Part shown: positions 1-7,855 of the stretch, one piece after another
How the letters are laid out: each line of letters opens with the position of its first letter
How positions within the stretch are numbered: the first letter of the stretch is position 1
Assembly: GCA_965223835.1 (NCBI GenBank)
Contig: CBDCXQ010000001.1
Span: forward strand, 2,418,001 to 2,482,000
Reading direction: 5' to 3'
Length of the DNA: 64,000 nucleotides
From: CAVYXZ01 sp965223835
GTDB taxonomy: Bacteria > Chloroflexota > Anaerolineae > Aggregatilineales > Phototrophicaceae
Program-made: the position numbers and the translations under genes
Notes under the pieces: model-generated
What the model was told of the DNA's origin: nothing
What the model saw: only the letters and a program-made list of their open reading frames with translations
Databases searched by the model: none

Positions 1-467
1 GTCGCCAACACCAGAAAAGGGTCATCCAGGGGGTGGGTTTGATCGCCAAGAGTCACCTGTCGCTCTTCCATTGCTTCCAGCAGCGCCGATTGTACTTTTG
101 CTGGTGCACGATTGATCTCATCAGCAAGTACGATATTACTGAATACCGGCCCACGTCGCGGCGTGAACTCACCAGTGCGGGGATTATAGATCTGAGTACC
201 GATCAAATCGGCAGGCAACAGATCAGGCGTAAACTGAATCCGCTGGAAATCCAATGCCAATGTTGCTGCCAGGGTGCGTACGGTTAAGGTTTTGGCGATG
301 CCGGGCACACCTTCAATTAGAATGTGACCATTCGTGAGCAAAGCAATAAGCAAACGGTGGAGCAACCTTTCCTGGCCGACGATGATTCGTCCGGCCTCAA
401 CTAAGATGGCTTGAACGAATCCAGCCTCATTCTGAATACGCTCGTTAAGTTCCCGTACCGAGGTCAT
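1..467 (-). CDS. MoxR-family AAA+ ATPase, N-terminal part (cut by window edge)
   Basis: This is the N-terminal 155 codons of a MoxR-type AAA+ ATPase; the rest lies left of the window. Such ATPases act as chaperones, often with a VWA-domain partner, in maturation of membrane or metal-binding complexes. The Walker A region reads GVPGIAKT, followed by a region matching the MoxR block around DLLPADLIG, Walker [10 protein letters not shown], then [12 protein letters not shown] and the PFLVLA segment where the window stops. The ATG at 467 is the natural start because the family usually opens with a short helix before the IVGQE motif, which is visible here. It is divergent from the glycosyltransferase gene that begins at 615. 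A DUF58/VWA partner would be expected downstream, outside the window. Family assignment is firm; the substrate is unknown. Confidence 0.9.
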   Translation of the reverse strand, partial: MTSVRELNERIQNEAGFVQAILVEAGRIIVGQERLLHRLLIALLTNGHILIEGVPGIAKTLTVRTLAATLALDFQRIQFTPDLLPADLIGTQIYNPRTGEFTPRRGPVFSNIVLADEINRAPAKVQSALLEAMEERQVTLGDQTHPLDDPFLVLA

Positions 468-614
468 ATTGCTCCGACTCTAGTTATGTTCCCAACCATA
501 GATTGTACATGGAAAAGCGCAGATAAAGCAAAGTTCAAATTAGCTTCCTCTGTTAATCGTGATATTTTGCCCTTACACTACAACTTGTTATGTTTGACGT
601 TGTCTGAGGCTCAA

Positions 615-3203
615 ATGGCTCCATCCATACCCCGTTGGGCTTACGGTGCCCTCGTGCTAATTGTTGGTATTGCAGCACTGTTCCGGTTTGTCGCGCTTGA
701 TTACGCCCCTGCTGGCGGACATGGTGATGTTGCCTGGATTGGCATTAACGCCTTGGATTGGATCGATCATGGAATCTGGCCGTTTTATGTCCGCGAATTG
801 TATGCACCGGAGCCTTTCCCTGTTTACTTGACGGGGCTGTTACTCCCATTAACGGGTATCTCGTACCTGCCCCAGCGCCTTATAACCGCTTCAATGGGTG
901 TGTTATTTGTTGCGTTCCTTTTCCCAGCAACATGGTGGTTGTTAGAAGGTCGGAATGTAGCGTTTCGCACCAATGCTAGCCTACTTGCTACGCTGGCTGG
1001 TGCAACAAGTTTACATATTGTTGCGCTTAACCGCCTCGGCATGGAGTCTCCCCCTTTCTTAACGGTACTGACACTCCTGATATGGTTAACAGCACGGGCC
1101 TGGCGGCGGAGCAGCATGTTAAACTGGGAACTGGCTGGAGCCGCTTTAGCCCTGTCTCAATATGTATTTCTGGCAGCACGCTTATTGCCCATAGTATTAG
1201 CATTATGGATAGGCTATGGATGGTTTTTGGACCGTGAGCGGATGCGAAGTCAATGGCGTGGTTGGCTGGTCATGGCAGCGACCTCGTTTGTGCTGACGTT
1301 ACCCGCACTCATTCTATTTATCACAACGCCGGAAGCCTTTTCTGCCCGGGCTGATGCCGGTACAGCCCAAACTGGTGGCTGGATCTGGCACTATGATACC
1401 GCTGCATTTGGCGGTCCCATTAATCTGATTATTCAAAAGATCGGCTTGACGCTATTTGCATTTGGGATTCGCTGGGATGGTCCTTACAACATCATGAATC
1501 TGCCAATGCTGGGACCGCTGTTTTTTGTTGGTTTCCTGGTCGCTATTCCTGTTGGATTACGTCGTTTCCGCGACTATGGATATGCATGGTCACTACTGGC
1601 GATCCCAATCATGCTGATTACCGATCTTATCAGTGGTGCGGTCCTGGAAATCCATGCACTGCACCAGATGGGTGTCTTGCCGTTTGTTGTAATTCTTAGT
1701 GGCATGGGCCTCGCTCATGTGATCGAGTTTATCCAGCGTTATGTGACATTGCCCGCTTACTCATTAGCAATGGCCATCGGCGTCACTGCCCTGCTTCCGG
1801 CAATGATCAGCATGAATAATTATCTTACTGTGACTATACCCAATCAATATGCCGATCCGCAGGCTAGTTGGGGTCGGGCACAGACCGATGTCGATCTCGG
1901 ACGTTATCTGGTTAATCATGCCGACCAGTCATTTTTGTTACCTTATAGCGAATACTCGCGTTCCGATGTCGCCTGGACTTTGGCCGATGGGTTTCGTTAT
2001 CGGCGTAGTGCAATTAATGGGCAAGGTGTGCTTGACCTGCCATATCCGCCGCAACGAATCAGTGTCGTCATGACTGGTGCGCCGGAAAGGCCACGTCACG
2101 ATGGTTTTCCATCTCACTTTGACCCACGTTTGTGGGTTCTCCTACATGACAATCATGTATGGTTGCTCCCACCGTTTACTACCGAGCAGGTCAGCGAAAT
2201 AACCGATGTCACCGCATCAACAGAATTAGAAAGTTTAACAGATCGTAGCGGGACAATAATCGCCAATGTTTATCACAGTGTTGAGTCAGCCGACTTTTTT
2301 AAACCTCGCCCTGTGGTTGACTATTCGCTAGATGCAATCTTCAATAACGAGATACAGTTGTTGGGTTACACATTACCCTCGCAGGACCTTGAACCCGGAG
2401 CAATAACGTTTGTCACACTTTTTTGGAAGCCACTGGTGCAACCGCGTGAGGATTACGAAGTATTTATCCAACTATGGGATGATGAGCAACGATCTTTGAG
2501 CGGTGCGCATGATTTTCCCTGGGGTGGAATGTATCGTACCCGCATCTGGCAGCCGGACGAAGTGGTTGTTACGCATCACTGGATAGAAGTCTCACCCGAT
2601 CTCGGAGTAGGACGCTACAGTCTGGTTGCCGGTTTGTTTCGCCTACTCCATAACGAAAACGTATCAGTCGTTGGCGAAGATACCGACATTGAACGGCAAC
2701 TTGTCCGCGCTGGTGATTTGCGCTTCCCCCCGCCTCCACCAACGTTCATTGGCGCACCCCCGCTAAGGAGGGTACAGTTTGGCGAATTGTTCTCAGTCGC
2801 TGGTTTAGATTTTGAGCGGAGTAATGAAACCCTTCTCGGTAATAACTGGACACTTGTGCCCGGCGACCAACTGAATGTTGATGTCCTGTGGGAAGTATAC
2901 AGCCGCCCACAAAAGGATTACTCTGTGTTTCTACATTTGGTGCAGTCGCCCGATCAATCGCCGGTAGCTCAGACCGACCAAATGATAGGTGGAGCATTCC
3001 CAACGGGCGCATGGCGAACCAATGAGCGATTCCATGACCGTCTGACATTGCGCATTCCCGATAAACTTAAGCCAGGGAACTATGATGTGCTATTAGGGGT
3101 ATATTTCTGGCAAACAGGTGAACGTCTACCTGCCTATCATAGAGATACAGTCCCAATCGATAATCACATCAAAATTGGTGAGGTTGTCATTACTGACCGA
3201 TAA
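615..3203 (+). CDS. Membrane glycosyltransferase, GT39/PMT-like, with two C-terminal beta domains
   Basis: An 862-residue integral membrane protein resembling family 39/ArnT-type lipid-linked sugar transferases. Residues from about 10 to 470 are mostly hydrophobic segments, with an acidic loop (GGHGDVAW) after the first segment, where such enzymes carry catalytic acidic residues. The soluble C-terminal part holds two related regions, about 570-705 and 720-860, which share the pattern L-x-PG-x-n-LFW/VLW, Y-x-V-F and a final PGxY; I infer tandem beta-sandwich domains. An in-frame ATG exists at 411, but the start at 615 has GAGG five bases upstream and begins directly before the first membrane helix, and the upstream stretch would overlap moxR. 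The end overlaps the convergent small gene at 3190. It probably transfers a sugar from polyprenyl phosphate outside the membrane; acceptor unknown. Confidence 0.75.
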   Translation: MAPSIPRWAYGALVLIVGIAALFRFVALDYAPAGGHGDVAWIGINALDWIDHGIWPFYVRELYAPEPFPVYLTGLLLPLTGISYLPQRLITASMGVLFVAFLFPATWWLLEGRNVAFRTNASLLATLAGATSLHIVALNRLGMESPPFLTVLTLLIWLTARAWRRSSMLNWELAGAALALSQYVFLAARLLPIVLALWIGYGWFLDRERMRSQWRGWLVMAATSFVLTLPALILFITTPEAFSARADAGTAQTGGWIWHYDTAAFGGPINLIIQKIGLTLFAFGIRWDGPYNIMNLPMLGPLFFVGFLVAIPVGLRRFRDYGYAWSLLAIPIMLITDLISGAVLEIHALHQMGVLPFVVILSGMGLAHVIEFIQRYVTLPAYSLAMAIGVTALLPAMISMNNYLTVTIPNQYADPQASWGRAQTDVDLGRYLVNHADQSFLLPYSEYSRSDVAWTLADGFRYRRSAINGQGVLDLPYPPQRISVVMTGAPERPRHDGFPSHFDPRLWVLLHDNHVWLLPPFTTEQVSEITDVTASTELESLTDRSGTIIANVYHSVESADFFKPRPVVDYSLDAIFNNEIQLLGYTLPSQDLEPGAITFVTLFWKPLVQPREDYEVFIQLWDDEQRSLSGAHDFPWGGMYRTRIWQPDEVVVTHHWIEVSPDLGVGRYSLVAGLFRLLHNENVSVVGEDTDIERQLVRAGDLRFPPPPPTFIGAPPLRRVQFGELFSVAGLDFERSNETLLGNNWTLVPGDQLNVDVLWEVYSRPQKDYSVFLHLVQSPDQSPVAQTDQMIGGAFPTGAWRTNERFHDRLTLRIPDKLKPGNYDVLLGVYFWQTGERLPAYHRDTVPIDNHIKIGEVVITDR

Positions 3204-3498
3204 TCGAGCAAAAATTGATCGCCTGTGGTGTGCCACAGGTAGACAGAGCTTGGGTCAATAAAATACCTAAACCAACCAGGCCAACGCAGCCTAAAACCGC
3301 GACCAGGCAGCCACACCAGGCCACCGGTCCACCTGAAAGGACATCAAAAAACATCCCAAAGAGCGATAAAAACGTTTCTAATACGCCACCAACAACTTGT
3401 AAACCGGCCATCAAAACAAATAGCACACCGCAAAGGCAAGCACACCCTAACGCAATCAATATGGCATTACTGCTATCAATGGATTGCAAGAAGTCCAT
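3190..3498 (-). CDS. Small membrane protein, unknown function
   Basis: A 102-residue hydrophobic protein with about three predicted membrane segments and several cysteines (ALGCACLCG near the start and AWCGCL in the middle). I chose the ATG at 3498 because AGAGGA lies six bases upstream and the stop of the preceding gene ends only two bases before it, so translation is probably coupled. It is the last gene of a three-gene minus-strand run (NUDIX, 124-residue protein, this gene) and its 3' end overlaps the convergent glycosyltransferase gene by 14 bases. I do not recognise the family. It may simply be a membrane partner of the gene before it. Confidence 0.55.
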   Translation of the reverse strand: MDFLQSIDSSNAILIALGCACLCGVLFVLMAGLQVVGGVLETFLSLFGMFFDVLSGGPVAWCGCLVAVLGCVGLVGLGILLTQALSTCGTPQAINFCSIIGQ

Positions 3499-3500
3499 CA

Positions 3501-3875
3501 CTAATCCTCTGGACAACTCCCCTGAATTGTTGAGATGAATTGTAAGCCCACATCAGTATCGTCATAGCAGTCGCAGAATTGGGTCGAATCTGCTTCCCCC
3601 CGCCAGAGTACGAAACTGACGCTGGTTGCAATACAAAGACCTTCATCAAGCAAAATGGTTTGCGGTGTTGAGATACCGATCCCGCTTTGATTAGCTTCCT
3701 GAATCAACCAGATACGTATCTGCTGCTCTGGGACACTGCCAGTCCGGATAACGATTTGGCCCTGCGCGGCCAGGATAATCATGAAACAGGGCGTTAGCAA
3801 TACGATGAACCAGATGATGAGTCCGACGACACAACCGGGGCGTTGAAGCGGATGGCGACGAAGTTGAGTTTCCAT
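3501..3875 (-). CDS. Small single-pass membrane protein, unknown function
   Basis: A 124-residue protein with one N-terminal membrane helix (about residues 17-38) and a soluble remainder containing a CDCYDD stretch near the C-terminus. The ATG at 3875 has GAGGA five bases upstream; a TTG twelve bases further upstream is possible but would swallow that ribosome site. It sits 38 bases after the NUDIX gene and two bases before the small membrane protein gene, so the three are likely cotranscribed. No family is recognised. The soluble part is probably outside the cell, inferred only from the short basic N-terminus before the helix. Confidence 0.55.
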   Translation of the reverse strand: METQLRRHPLQRPGCVVGLIIWFIVLLTPCFMIILAAQGQIVIRTGSVPEQQIRIWLIQEANQSGIGISTPQTILLDEGLCIATSVSFVLWRGEADSTQFCDCYDDTDVGLQFISTIQGSCPED

Positions 3876-3913
3876 GAATTTCCTCAATTTCCCTCGCGCA
3901 ATATTAACGCCGT

Positions 3914-4432
3914 TTAGTCCGGTGCCGCAAATTGCATTATGAGCTTATCCGTTGCATCATAACTCACGTGAACAAAATATGGTTGTGCATCATCGGGCAT
4001 ATCAAGCAAACGAGGTAGGATAATTGGTAGATCTTCAACCAGGTCAAGGCTGAGTAAGTTTGTTCGATTTACCCAGTGTAGAGTACCCTCGTCGGTACCT
4101 GTATGGAAATTGCGACTTTTACTGTGAGCAGTGAAAACAAACAAAATGATGCCAGTTTCCGCGCCAGCATCAACATTATACACCGCCCGCAAAAGTAGAT
4201 TATGTACATCGAGGCCGGTTTCCTCAAATATTTCACGCTTTGCGCTGGTATACGGGTCCTCGTTGCATTCGATGTGACCACCCACGCCATTAAAACGGTT
4301 AGGAAACACCCGTTTATGGGCTGCCCGCTTCATCAGGAGAACATCATCGCCACTGAGAATGAAGCATAACGTTCTCGGTATGGTCAACCAGCGGTCTTGA
4401 GTCTCACTTGCACCCTGTTCTTTGGCACCCAT
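3914..4432 (-). CDS. NUDIX hydrolase
   Basis: A 172-residue NUDIX-fold pyrophosphohydrolase. The Nudix box is clear: it begins at GVGGHIE, continues through a region of about ten residues to the REIFEETGLDV segment, and so carries the GX5EX7REUXEEXGU pattern with the metal-binding glutamates. Members hydrolyse nucleoside diphosphates linked to another moiety, such as 8-oxo-dGTP, ADP-ribose or NADH; the substrate cannot be read from the sequence. The reading frame is open far upstream, but the ATG at 4432 has GGAGAG six bases upstream and gives a family-sized protein. It heads a minus-strand run with two small membrane protein genes and is divergent from the ACT-domain gene. Confidence 0.85.
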   Translation of the reverse strand: MGAKEQGASETQDRWLTIPRTLCFILSGDDVLLMKRAAHKRVFPNRFNGVGGHIECNEDPYTSAKREIFEETGLDVHNLLLRAVYNVDAGAETGIILFVFTAHSKSRNFHTGTDEGTLHWVNRTNLLSLDLVEDLPIILPRLLDMPDDAQPYFVHVSYDATDKLIMQFAAPD

Positions 4433-4582
4433 TAATGACTCTCCATTTATCGCAGAATTTGCACCTACGCTAGCGCACATCATCAATTCTGTGAAGATAT
4501 ACCTTGCTGGCGTGGCTTCACACAGCAACAACCCAATGCTATGATTACTTTTGTGGTTTACATAGTGGGCAAAGGGTTGGAA

Positions 4583-5023
4583 ATGCCGCAAACTGTTGAA
4601 ATGGTGCTTCAGTCCGCAGCATACTATAGTGATGGACAAGCATACTCATTTGTACAACTACCAATAGCCGCCAGTACGGCTGCAGCAGGTGTCGTCGCCG
4701 AGATTGGTGAACCGTTTGTTGCATTGTTAATTGATAAAGATGAGATCAGTTTGCTCATCTCTTCAGAAGCCTGGTCCGATTTTGCACACCGTTTGCCCGG
4801 CGCTCAGCTTAGCCCAATTCCATATCGACTATTAACCATTGATATGCCGCTTGAATCTGATCTGGTGGGTCTGATTGCGCACATCAGCCAGGCATTGGCC
4901 GCCGCCCAAATTAGCATATTGCCATTTGCGGCTTTCAGTCGCGATCACATCTTTGTTGCTGAAAAGGACTTTGATCAAGCACTTGCTGTGCTCAATACAT
5001 TGAAATCAGAGGCAATGAGGTAG
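4583..5023 (+). CDS. ACT-domain (CASTOR-like) protein
   Basis: A 146-residue protein that looks like a pair of ACT-like folds. The second half has the pattern of amino-acid sensing ACT repeats (DLVGLIAHISQALAAAQI, then ILPFAAFSRDHIFVAE), as in small standalone ACT proteins annotated in many bacteria. These usually bind an amino acid and act as allosteric or regulatory modules; no catalytic residues are seen. The ATG at 4583 is preceded by AAAGGG at a spacing of about six, better than the upstream frame opening at 4541. It starts a plus-strand run with the 121-residue protein, the JAMM peptidase and prepilin peptidase, spaced only 3 to 9 bases apart. The ligand is unknown. Confidence 0.6.
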   Translation: MPQTVEMVLQSAAYYSDGQAYSFVQLPIAASTAAAGVVAEIGEPFVALLIDKDEISLLISSEAWSDFAHRLPGAQLSPIPYRLLTIDMPLESDLVGLIAHISQALAAAQISILPFAAFSRDHIFVAEKDFDQALAVLNTLKSEAMR

Positions 5024-5026
5024 CTT

Positions 5027-5392
5027 ATGGATATCCCGATCTTCCCCAGCGATAAAGTCCCCCAACCCAAAAGTGAGATTCGCATTCAGACCCTAGAAGT
5101 AACGCCTTACCCGGACCGATTTCGGGTGCATATTCATATCGGTGTAACGCCGTTTCAAGAACGCCCGAACTTACTCGTGATCGCACACAATGAAGACGAT
5201 CAAGTAGTTAGCGAACTAAACGTAATCGAAACCATGCACAATGACATGGAATTCACGTTGCATATTCGCGGGGTTGATGATCCTGAAGGTTTATACACGC
5301 TAACAGTTGATCTGTTTTATGAAACACGTAATCCTCCCCAGGACCGACTCATCAAAACCTTTACGATATTGCCTGCTGAATCTGGTGAATAA
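5027..5392 (+). CDS. Conserved-looking protein of unknown function, beta-rich
   Basis: A 121-residue soluble protein with no signal peptide or membrane segment. The alternation of short hydrophobic strands (FRVHIHIGV, PNLLVIAHN, EFTLHIRG, LYTLTVDLFYE) suggests an all-beta, immunoglobulin-like sandwich. No cysteines or catalytic motif are visible. It begins three bases after the ACT-domain gene and ends eight bases before the JAMM peptidase gene, so it is almost certainly translated from the same message. I do not recognise a family. It could be a partner or substrate of the peptidase, which is inference from position only; it does not end in the diglycine typical of ubiquitin-like proteins. 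Confidence 0.6.
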   Translation: MDIPIFPSDKVPQPKSEIRIQTLEVTPYPDRFRVHIHIGVTPFQERPNLLVIAHNEDDQVVSELNVIETMHNDMEFTLHIRGVDDPEGLYTLTVDLFYETRNPPQDRLIKTFTILPAESGE

Positions 5393-5400
5393 TAGAAATT

Positions 5401-5931
5401 ATGCATTTAAGCAGGCAGCAAGCCCAGGTCTTAGCTGATAATGCACGGCAGGCCGCTCCCAACGAAATTTGCGGGTTATTGGCTGGACAACAAGATGAAG
5501 TCCGGCTGATTATCCCTATTGCCAACGTAGCGGCAGATTCAACGCATTATTTTGAGATGAGTCAACCAGAATTTGTGCGGGCGATGTTCCATATTCAGCG
5601 ACAAGGGTTAGCCCTTATTGGCATCTATCATTCACACCCATCAGGTGAACCGATACCATCAACGGCAGATGTTGCGCAAGCACAATACCCGGATGTCAAT
5701 TATGTGATTATTGGGCTTGGTTCATCTCAACCCCAAATCGCTGCCTGGCGCATTCAGCAACACCGCGTTGTGAATGTCAAATTGGAATATGATTCAATCG
5801 CAGCACAATCAAGCGAACTGGAATTAAGTACATCTGGTCAAGTGGCAATTGTCTTGAGCGCAATTATCGCTGTGGTGTTAGCCCTGCTTATCTCATTGTC
5901 GTTGCTACCACCGGCGCCGATTATTCCCTAG
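5401..5931 (+). CDS. JAMM/MPN metallopeptidase (M67-type) with C-terminal membrane anchor
   Basis: A 176-residue zinc metallopeptidase of the JAB1/MPN fold. The JAMM motif is complete: Glu22 in NEICGLLAG, and His77-x-His79 with Asp90 ten residues after the second histidine (HSHPSGEPIPSTAD). In prokaryotes such enzymes remove ubiquitin-like or sulfur-carrier tails (MoaD/ThiS type) or act in cysteine synthesis. Unusually, residues about 147-172 form a hydrophobic helix, so the protein appears tail-anchored in the membrane with its catalytic domain inside. It sits between a small beta-rich protein and a prepilin peptidase. No ubiquitin-like, E1 or sulfur-carrier gene is adjacent, so its substrate is open. 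Confidence 0.85.
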   Translation: MHLSRQQAQVLADNARQAAPNEICGLLAGQQDEVRLIIPIANVAADSTHYFEMSQPEFVRAMFHIQRQGLALIGIYHSHPSGEPIPSTADVAQAQYPDVNYVIIGLGSSQPQIAAWRIQQHRVVNVKLEYDSIAAQSSELELSTSGQVAIVLSAIIAVVLALLISLSLLPPAPIIP

Positions 5932-5940
5932 CGAGGTACT

Positions 5941-6762
5941 ATGTCGTTAACACTGCTTATGATTGGCTTGTTGGGCCTTGTCGTCGGGGGAGTCATTAAC
6001 GTTTTGTCAGATGACCTCCCCCATCGTCTACGCCCCAGGCTGCCCCACTATCCTGACGGTACAACTCGGCCTTTGGTCGCTTGGCTGGGAATTCTGGCAT
6101 TTCTGACCGGTAAGCGCACTTCATTGACTGGAACCAAATTATCGTGGCGTTACCCATTGACTGAGTTAGCAACGGCAGCGTTAATGATGCTAACAGTCAT
6201 TGTCACAACGGGAGACCCGGAAGTTGGTTTACTCCAACTGACCTTCTATCTTTTTTACATGGCACTGTTTGTGCTGATAACCGTAATTGACATTGAACAT
6301 CGACTTATATTGTTTGTCGTGGTTATTCCCGCCGCTGTTATTGCTATTGCCGATGCCATTCTCACCCCTATCCAGCATAAGCCCGATCTGCGCACAGCAC
6401 TGATCGGAGGTGCATTAGGTTTTGGGGTGTTCTTCGTGCTCTACCTGGGCGGCATTGTTTTTTCCGTTGTCACTGCAAAAATACGAGGTTACGAATTGCC
6501 AGAAGTCGCTTTTGGCTACGGTGATGTGATGCTATCAACCGTGTGCGGATTGATACTGGGATGGCAACCAATGATTGTCGCGATGTTCATTACGGTGTTT
6601 CTAGGAGCATTAGGTGCGACGATTTATCTTATTATCCGCGCCATTAGCGGTAATTACGACATGTTCACGCCATTGCCATATGGCCCTTACATTATTCTCG
6701 GCACACTAATTTTACTTTTGTTCGCGGAAGGTGTTCAAGATTTTATCTGGACGGTGGCATAA
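5941..6762 (+). CDS. Prepilin peptidase (A24 family, PilD-like)
   Basis: A 273-residue polytopic membrane aspartic peptidase that would cleave the leader of type IV pilin-like proteins at the cytoplasmic membrane face. The two catalytic aspartates are seen as Asp117 (VIDIEHR) and Asp195 in the FGYGDVML motif. The family landmarks GGVINVLSDDLPHR near the N-terminus and SWRYPLTEL before the core are also present. The zinc-binding CxxC pairs of the N-terminal methylation domain are missing: where they should precede SWRYP there is GTK. It may therefore cleave without an intact zinc site; whether it methylates is uncertain. It is the last gene of the ACT-JAMM run and its 3' end overlaps convergent mnmA by 20 bases. 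No pilin gene is in the window. Confidence 0.85.
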   Translation: MSLTLLMIGLLGLVVGGVINVLSDDLPHRLRPRLPHYPDGTTRPLVAWLGILAFLTGKRTSLTGTKLSWRYPLTELATAALMMLTVIVTTGDPEVGLLQLTFYLFYMALFVLITVIDIEHRLILFVVVIPAAVIAIADAILTPIQHKPDLRTALIGGALGFGVFFVLYLGGIVFSVVTAKIRGYELPEVAFGYGDVMLSTVCGLILGWQPMIVAMFITVFLGALGATIYLIIRAISGNYDMFTPLPYGPYIILGTLILLLFAEGVQDFIWTVA

Positions 6763-7837
6763 TAATCCCTCCACCCAAGCATTGGTCGCCATCATAAATG
6801 ACTGCGCCTTGTCCTGGTGTTGCGTCTCGCACCGGGTTGTCGAACGTAATACTAAACTGATCGCCATTCAAAACATCAACTAGGGCCGGTACCGCCCGCG
6901 CCTTGTAACGAATTTTGACTTCGGCCCGAAATTGGCTGGCTGGTGGCTGGCTAGGAACCCAATTGACACGGTTGGCTGTGATTGTTGTTGTACCCAATTC
7001 ATCTTTCGTTCCAACAATCAGGGCATTTGCATGGGGGTTTATATCAATAACATACAACACATCAGTCGATTGAACCCCCAGACCACGCCGCTGGCCGATG
7101 GTGTAATTTGCTAACCCTGCATGTTCCCCAATGACGGTGCCGTCACGACGAGCTATAGGTCCGGCCAACATAACATCTGGGGCGTATTCACGCAAAAAAC
7201 GTCGGTAATCTCCGTCACCGAGAAAACACAAATCTTGACTATCATGCTTGCTAGCGGTTGGAAGGCCGAAACTTGTCGCTAACTCGCGAATTTCAGCCTT
7301 TGTATAGTCCCCGACGGGAAATAGGGCGTGTTGCAATTCTTTCTGCCCCATGACGCTGAGTACATAGCTTTGATCTTTGTGATCGTCAACTGCCTTCAGC
7401 AGCGCGAACTCCCCGTCAGGCATTTGGCGGATACGGGCATAATGTCCGGTTGCCAGATATTCAGCATCCAGTGCCAATGCATTCTGTTGCAACCAGTCAA
7501 AACGGATACGTCGGTTGCACTCGATACAAGGGTTGGGAGTAAAGCCCTGCCGATGCTGGTCAATAAAGAAATCTACGATCGAGTCGCGAAATACCTCACG
7601 CGTATCCAGCACGTAGAATGGAATGTCAAGTTTGTCCGCGATACGGCGCGCATCAGCCATCTGGTCAGGAGTACAGCAGCGATTATAAACTTTGCCTGTA
7701 ACCGTCTCTTCAGACCACAATCGCATCATCATGCCAATGACGTCAAAACCTTGCTGTACCAGCAAAGCCGCAGCCACTGAACTGTCGACGCCCCCACTCA
7801 TCGCGACAACCACGCGGGTGTTGGAGTTATCTTTCAT
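6743..7837 (-). CDS. mnmA: tRNA-specific 2-thiouridylase MnmA
   Basis: A 364-residue enzyme that installs sulfur at U34 of tRNAs for Lys, Glu and Gln, using ATP to adenylate the base and persulfide sulfur. The N-terminal PP-loop SGGVDSS is at residues 14-20. The catalytic cysteines match Cys104 (NPCIECNRR) and Cys204 (SQDLCFLG), positions close to those in E. coli MnmA; GQRRGLG and the C-terminal beta domain follow. It lies 18 bases downstream of a cysteine desulfurase gene on the same strand, fitting a supply line where the desulfurase provides the persulfide. The end overlaps convergent prepilin peptidase. Length is normal. Confidence 0.96.
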   Translation of the reverse strand: MKDNSNTRVVVAMSGGVDSSVAAALLVQQGFDVIGMMMRLWSEETVTGKVYNRCCTPDQMADARRIADKLDIPFYVLDTREVFRDSIVDFFIDQHRQGFTPNPCIECNRRIRFDWLQQNALALDAEYLATGHYARIRQMPDGEFALLKAVDDHKDQSYVLSVMGQKELQHALFPVGDYTKAEIRELATSFGLPTASKHDSQDLCFLGDGDYRRFLREYAPDVMLAGPIARRDGTVIGEHAGLANYTIGQRRGLGVQSTDVLYVIDINPHANALIVGTKDELGTTTITANRVNWVPSQPPASQFRAEVKIRYKARAVPALVDVLNGDQFSITFDNPVRDATPGQGAVIYDGDQCLGGGIIMPPSR

Positions 7838-7855
7838 ATTGCCGTTCCATTGTTT

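Noticed and set aside
411..614. Upstream ATG of the glycosyltransferase frame at 411
   Set aside because: It overlaps moxR, has no ribosome site and adds residues before the first helix that do not look like family sequence; the ATG at 615 has GAGG and fits better.
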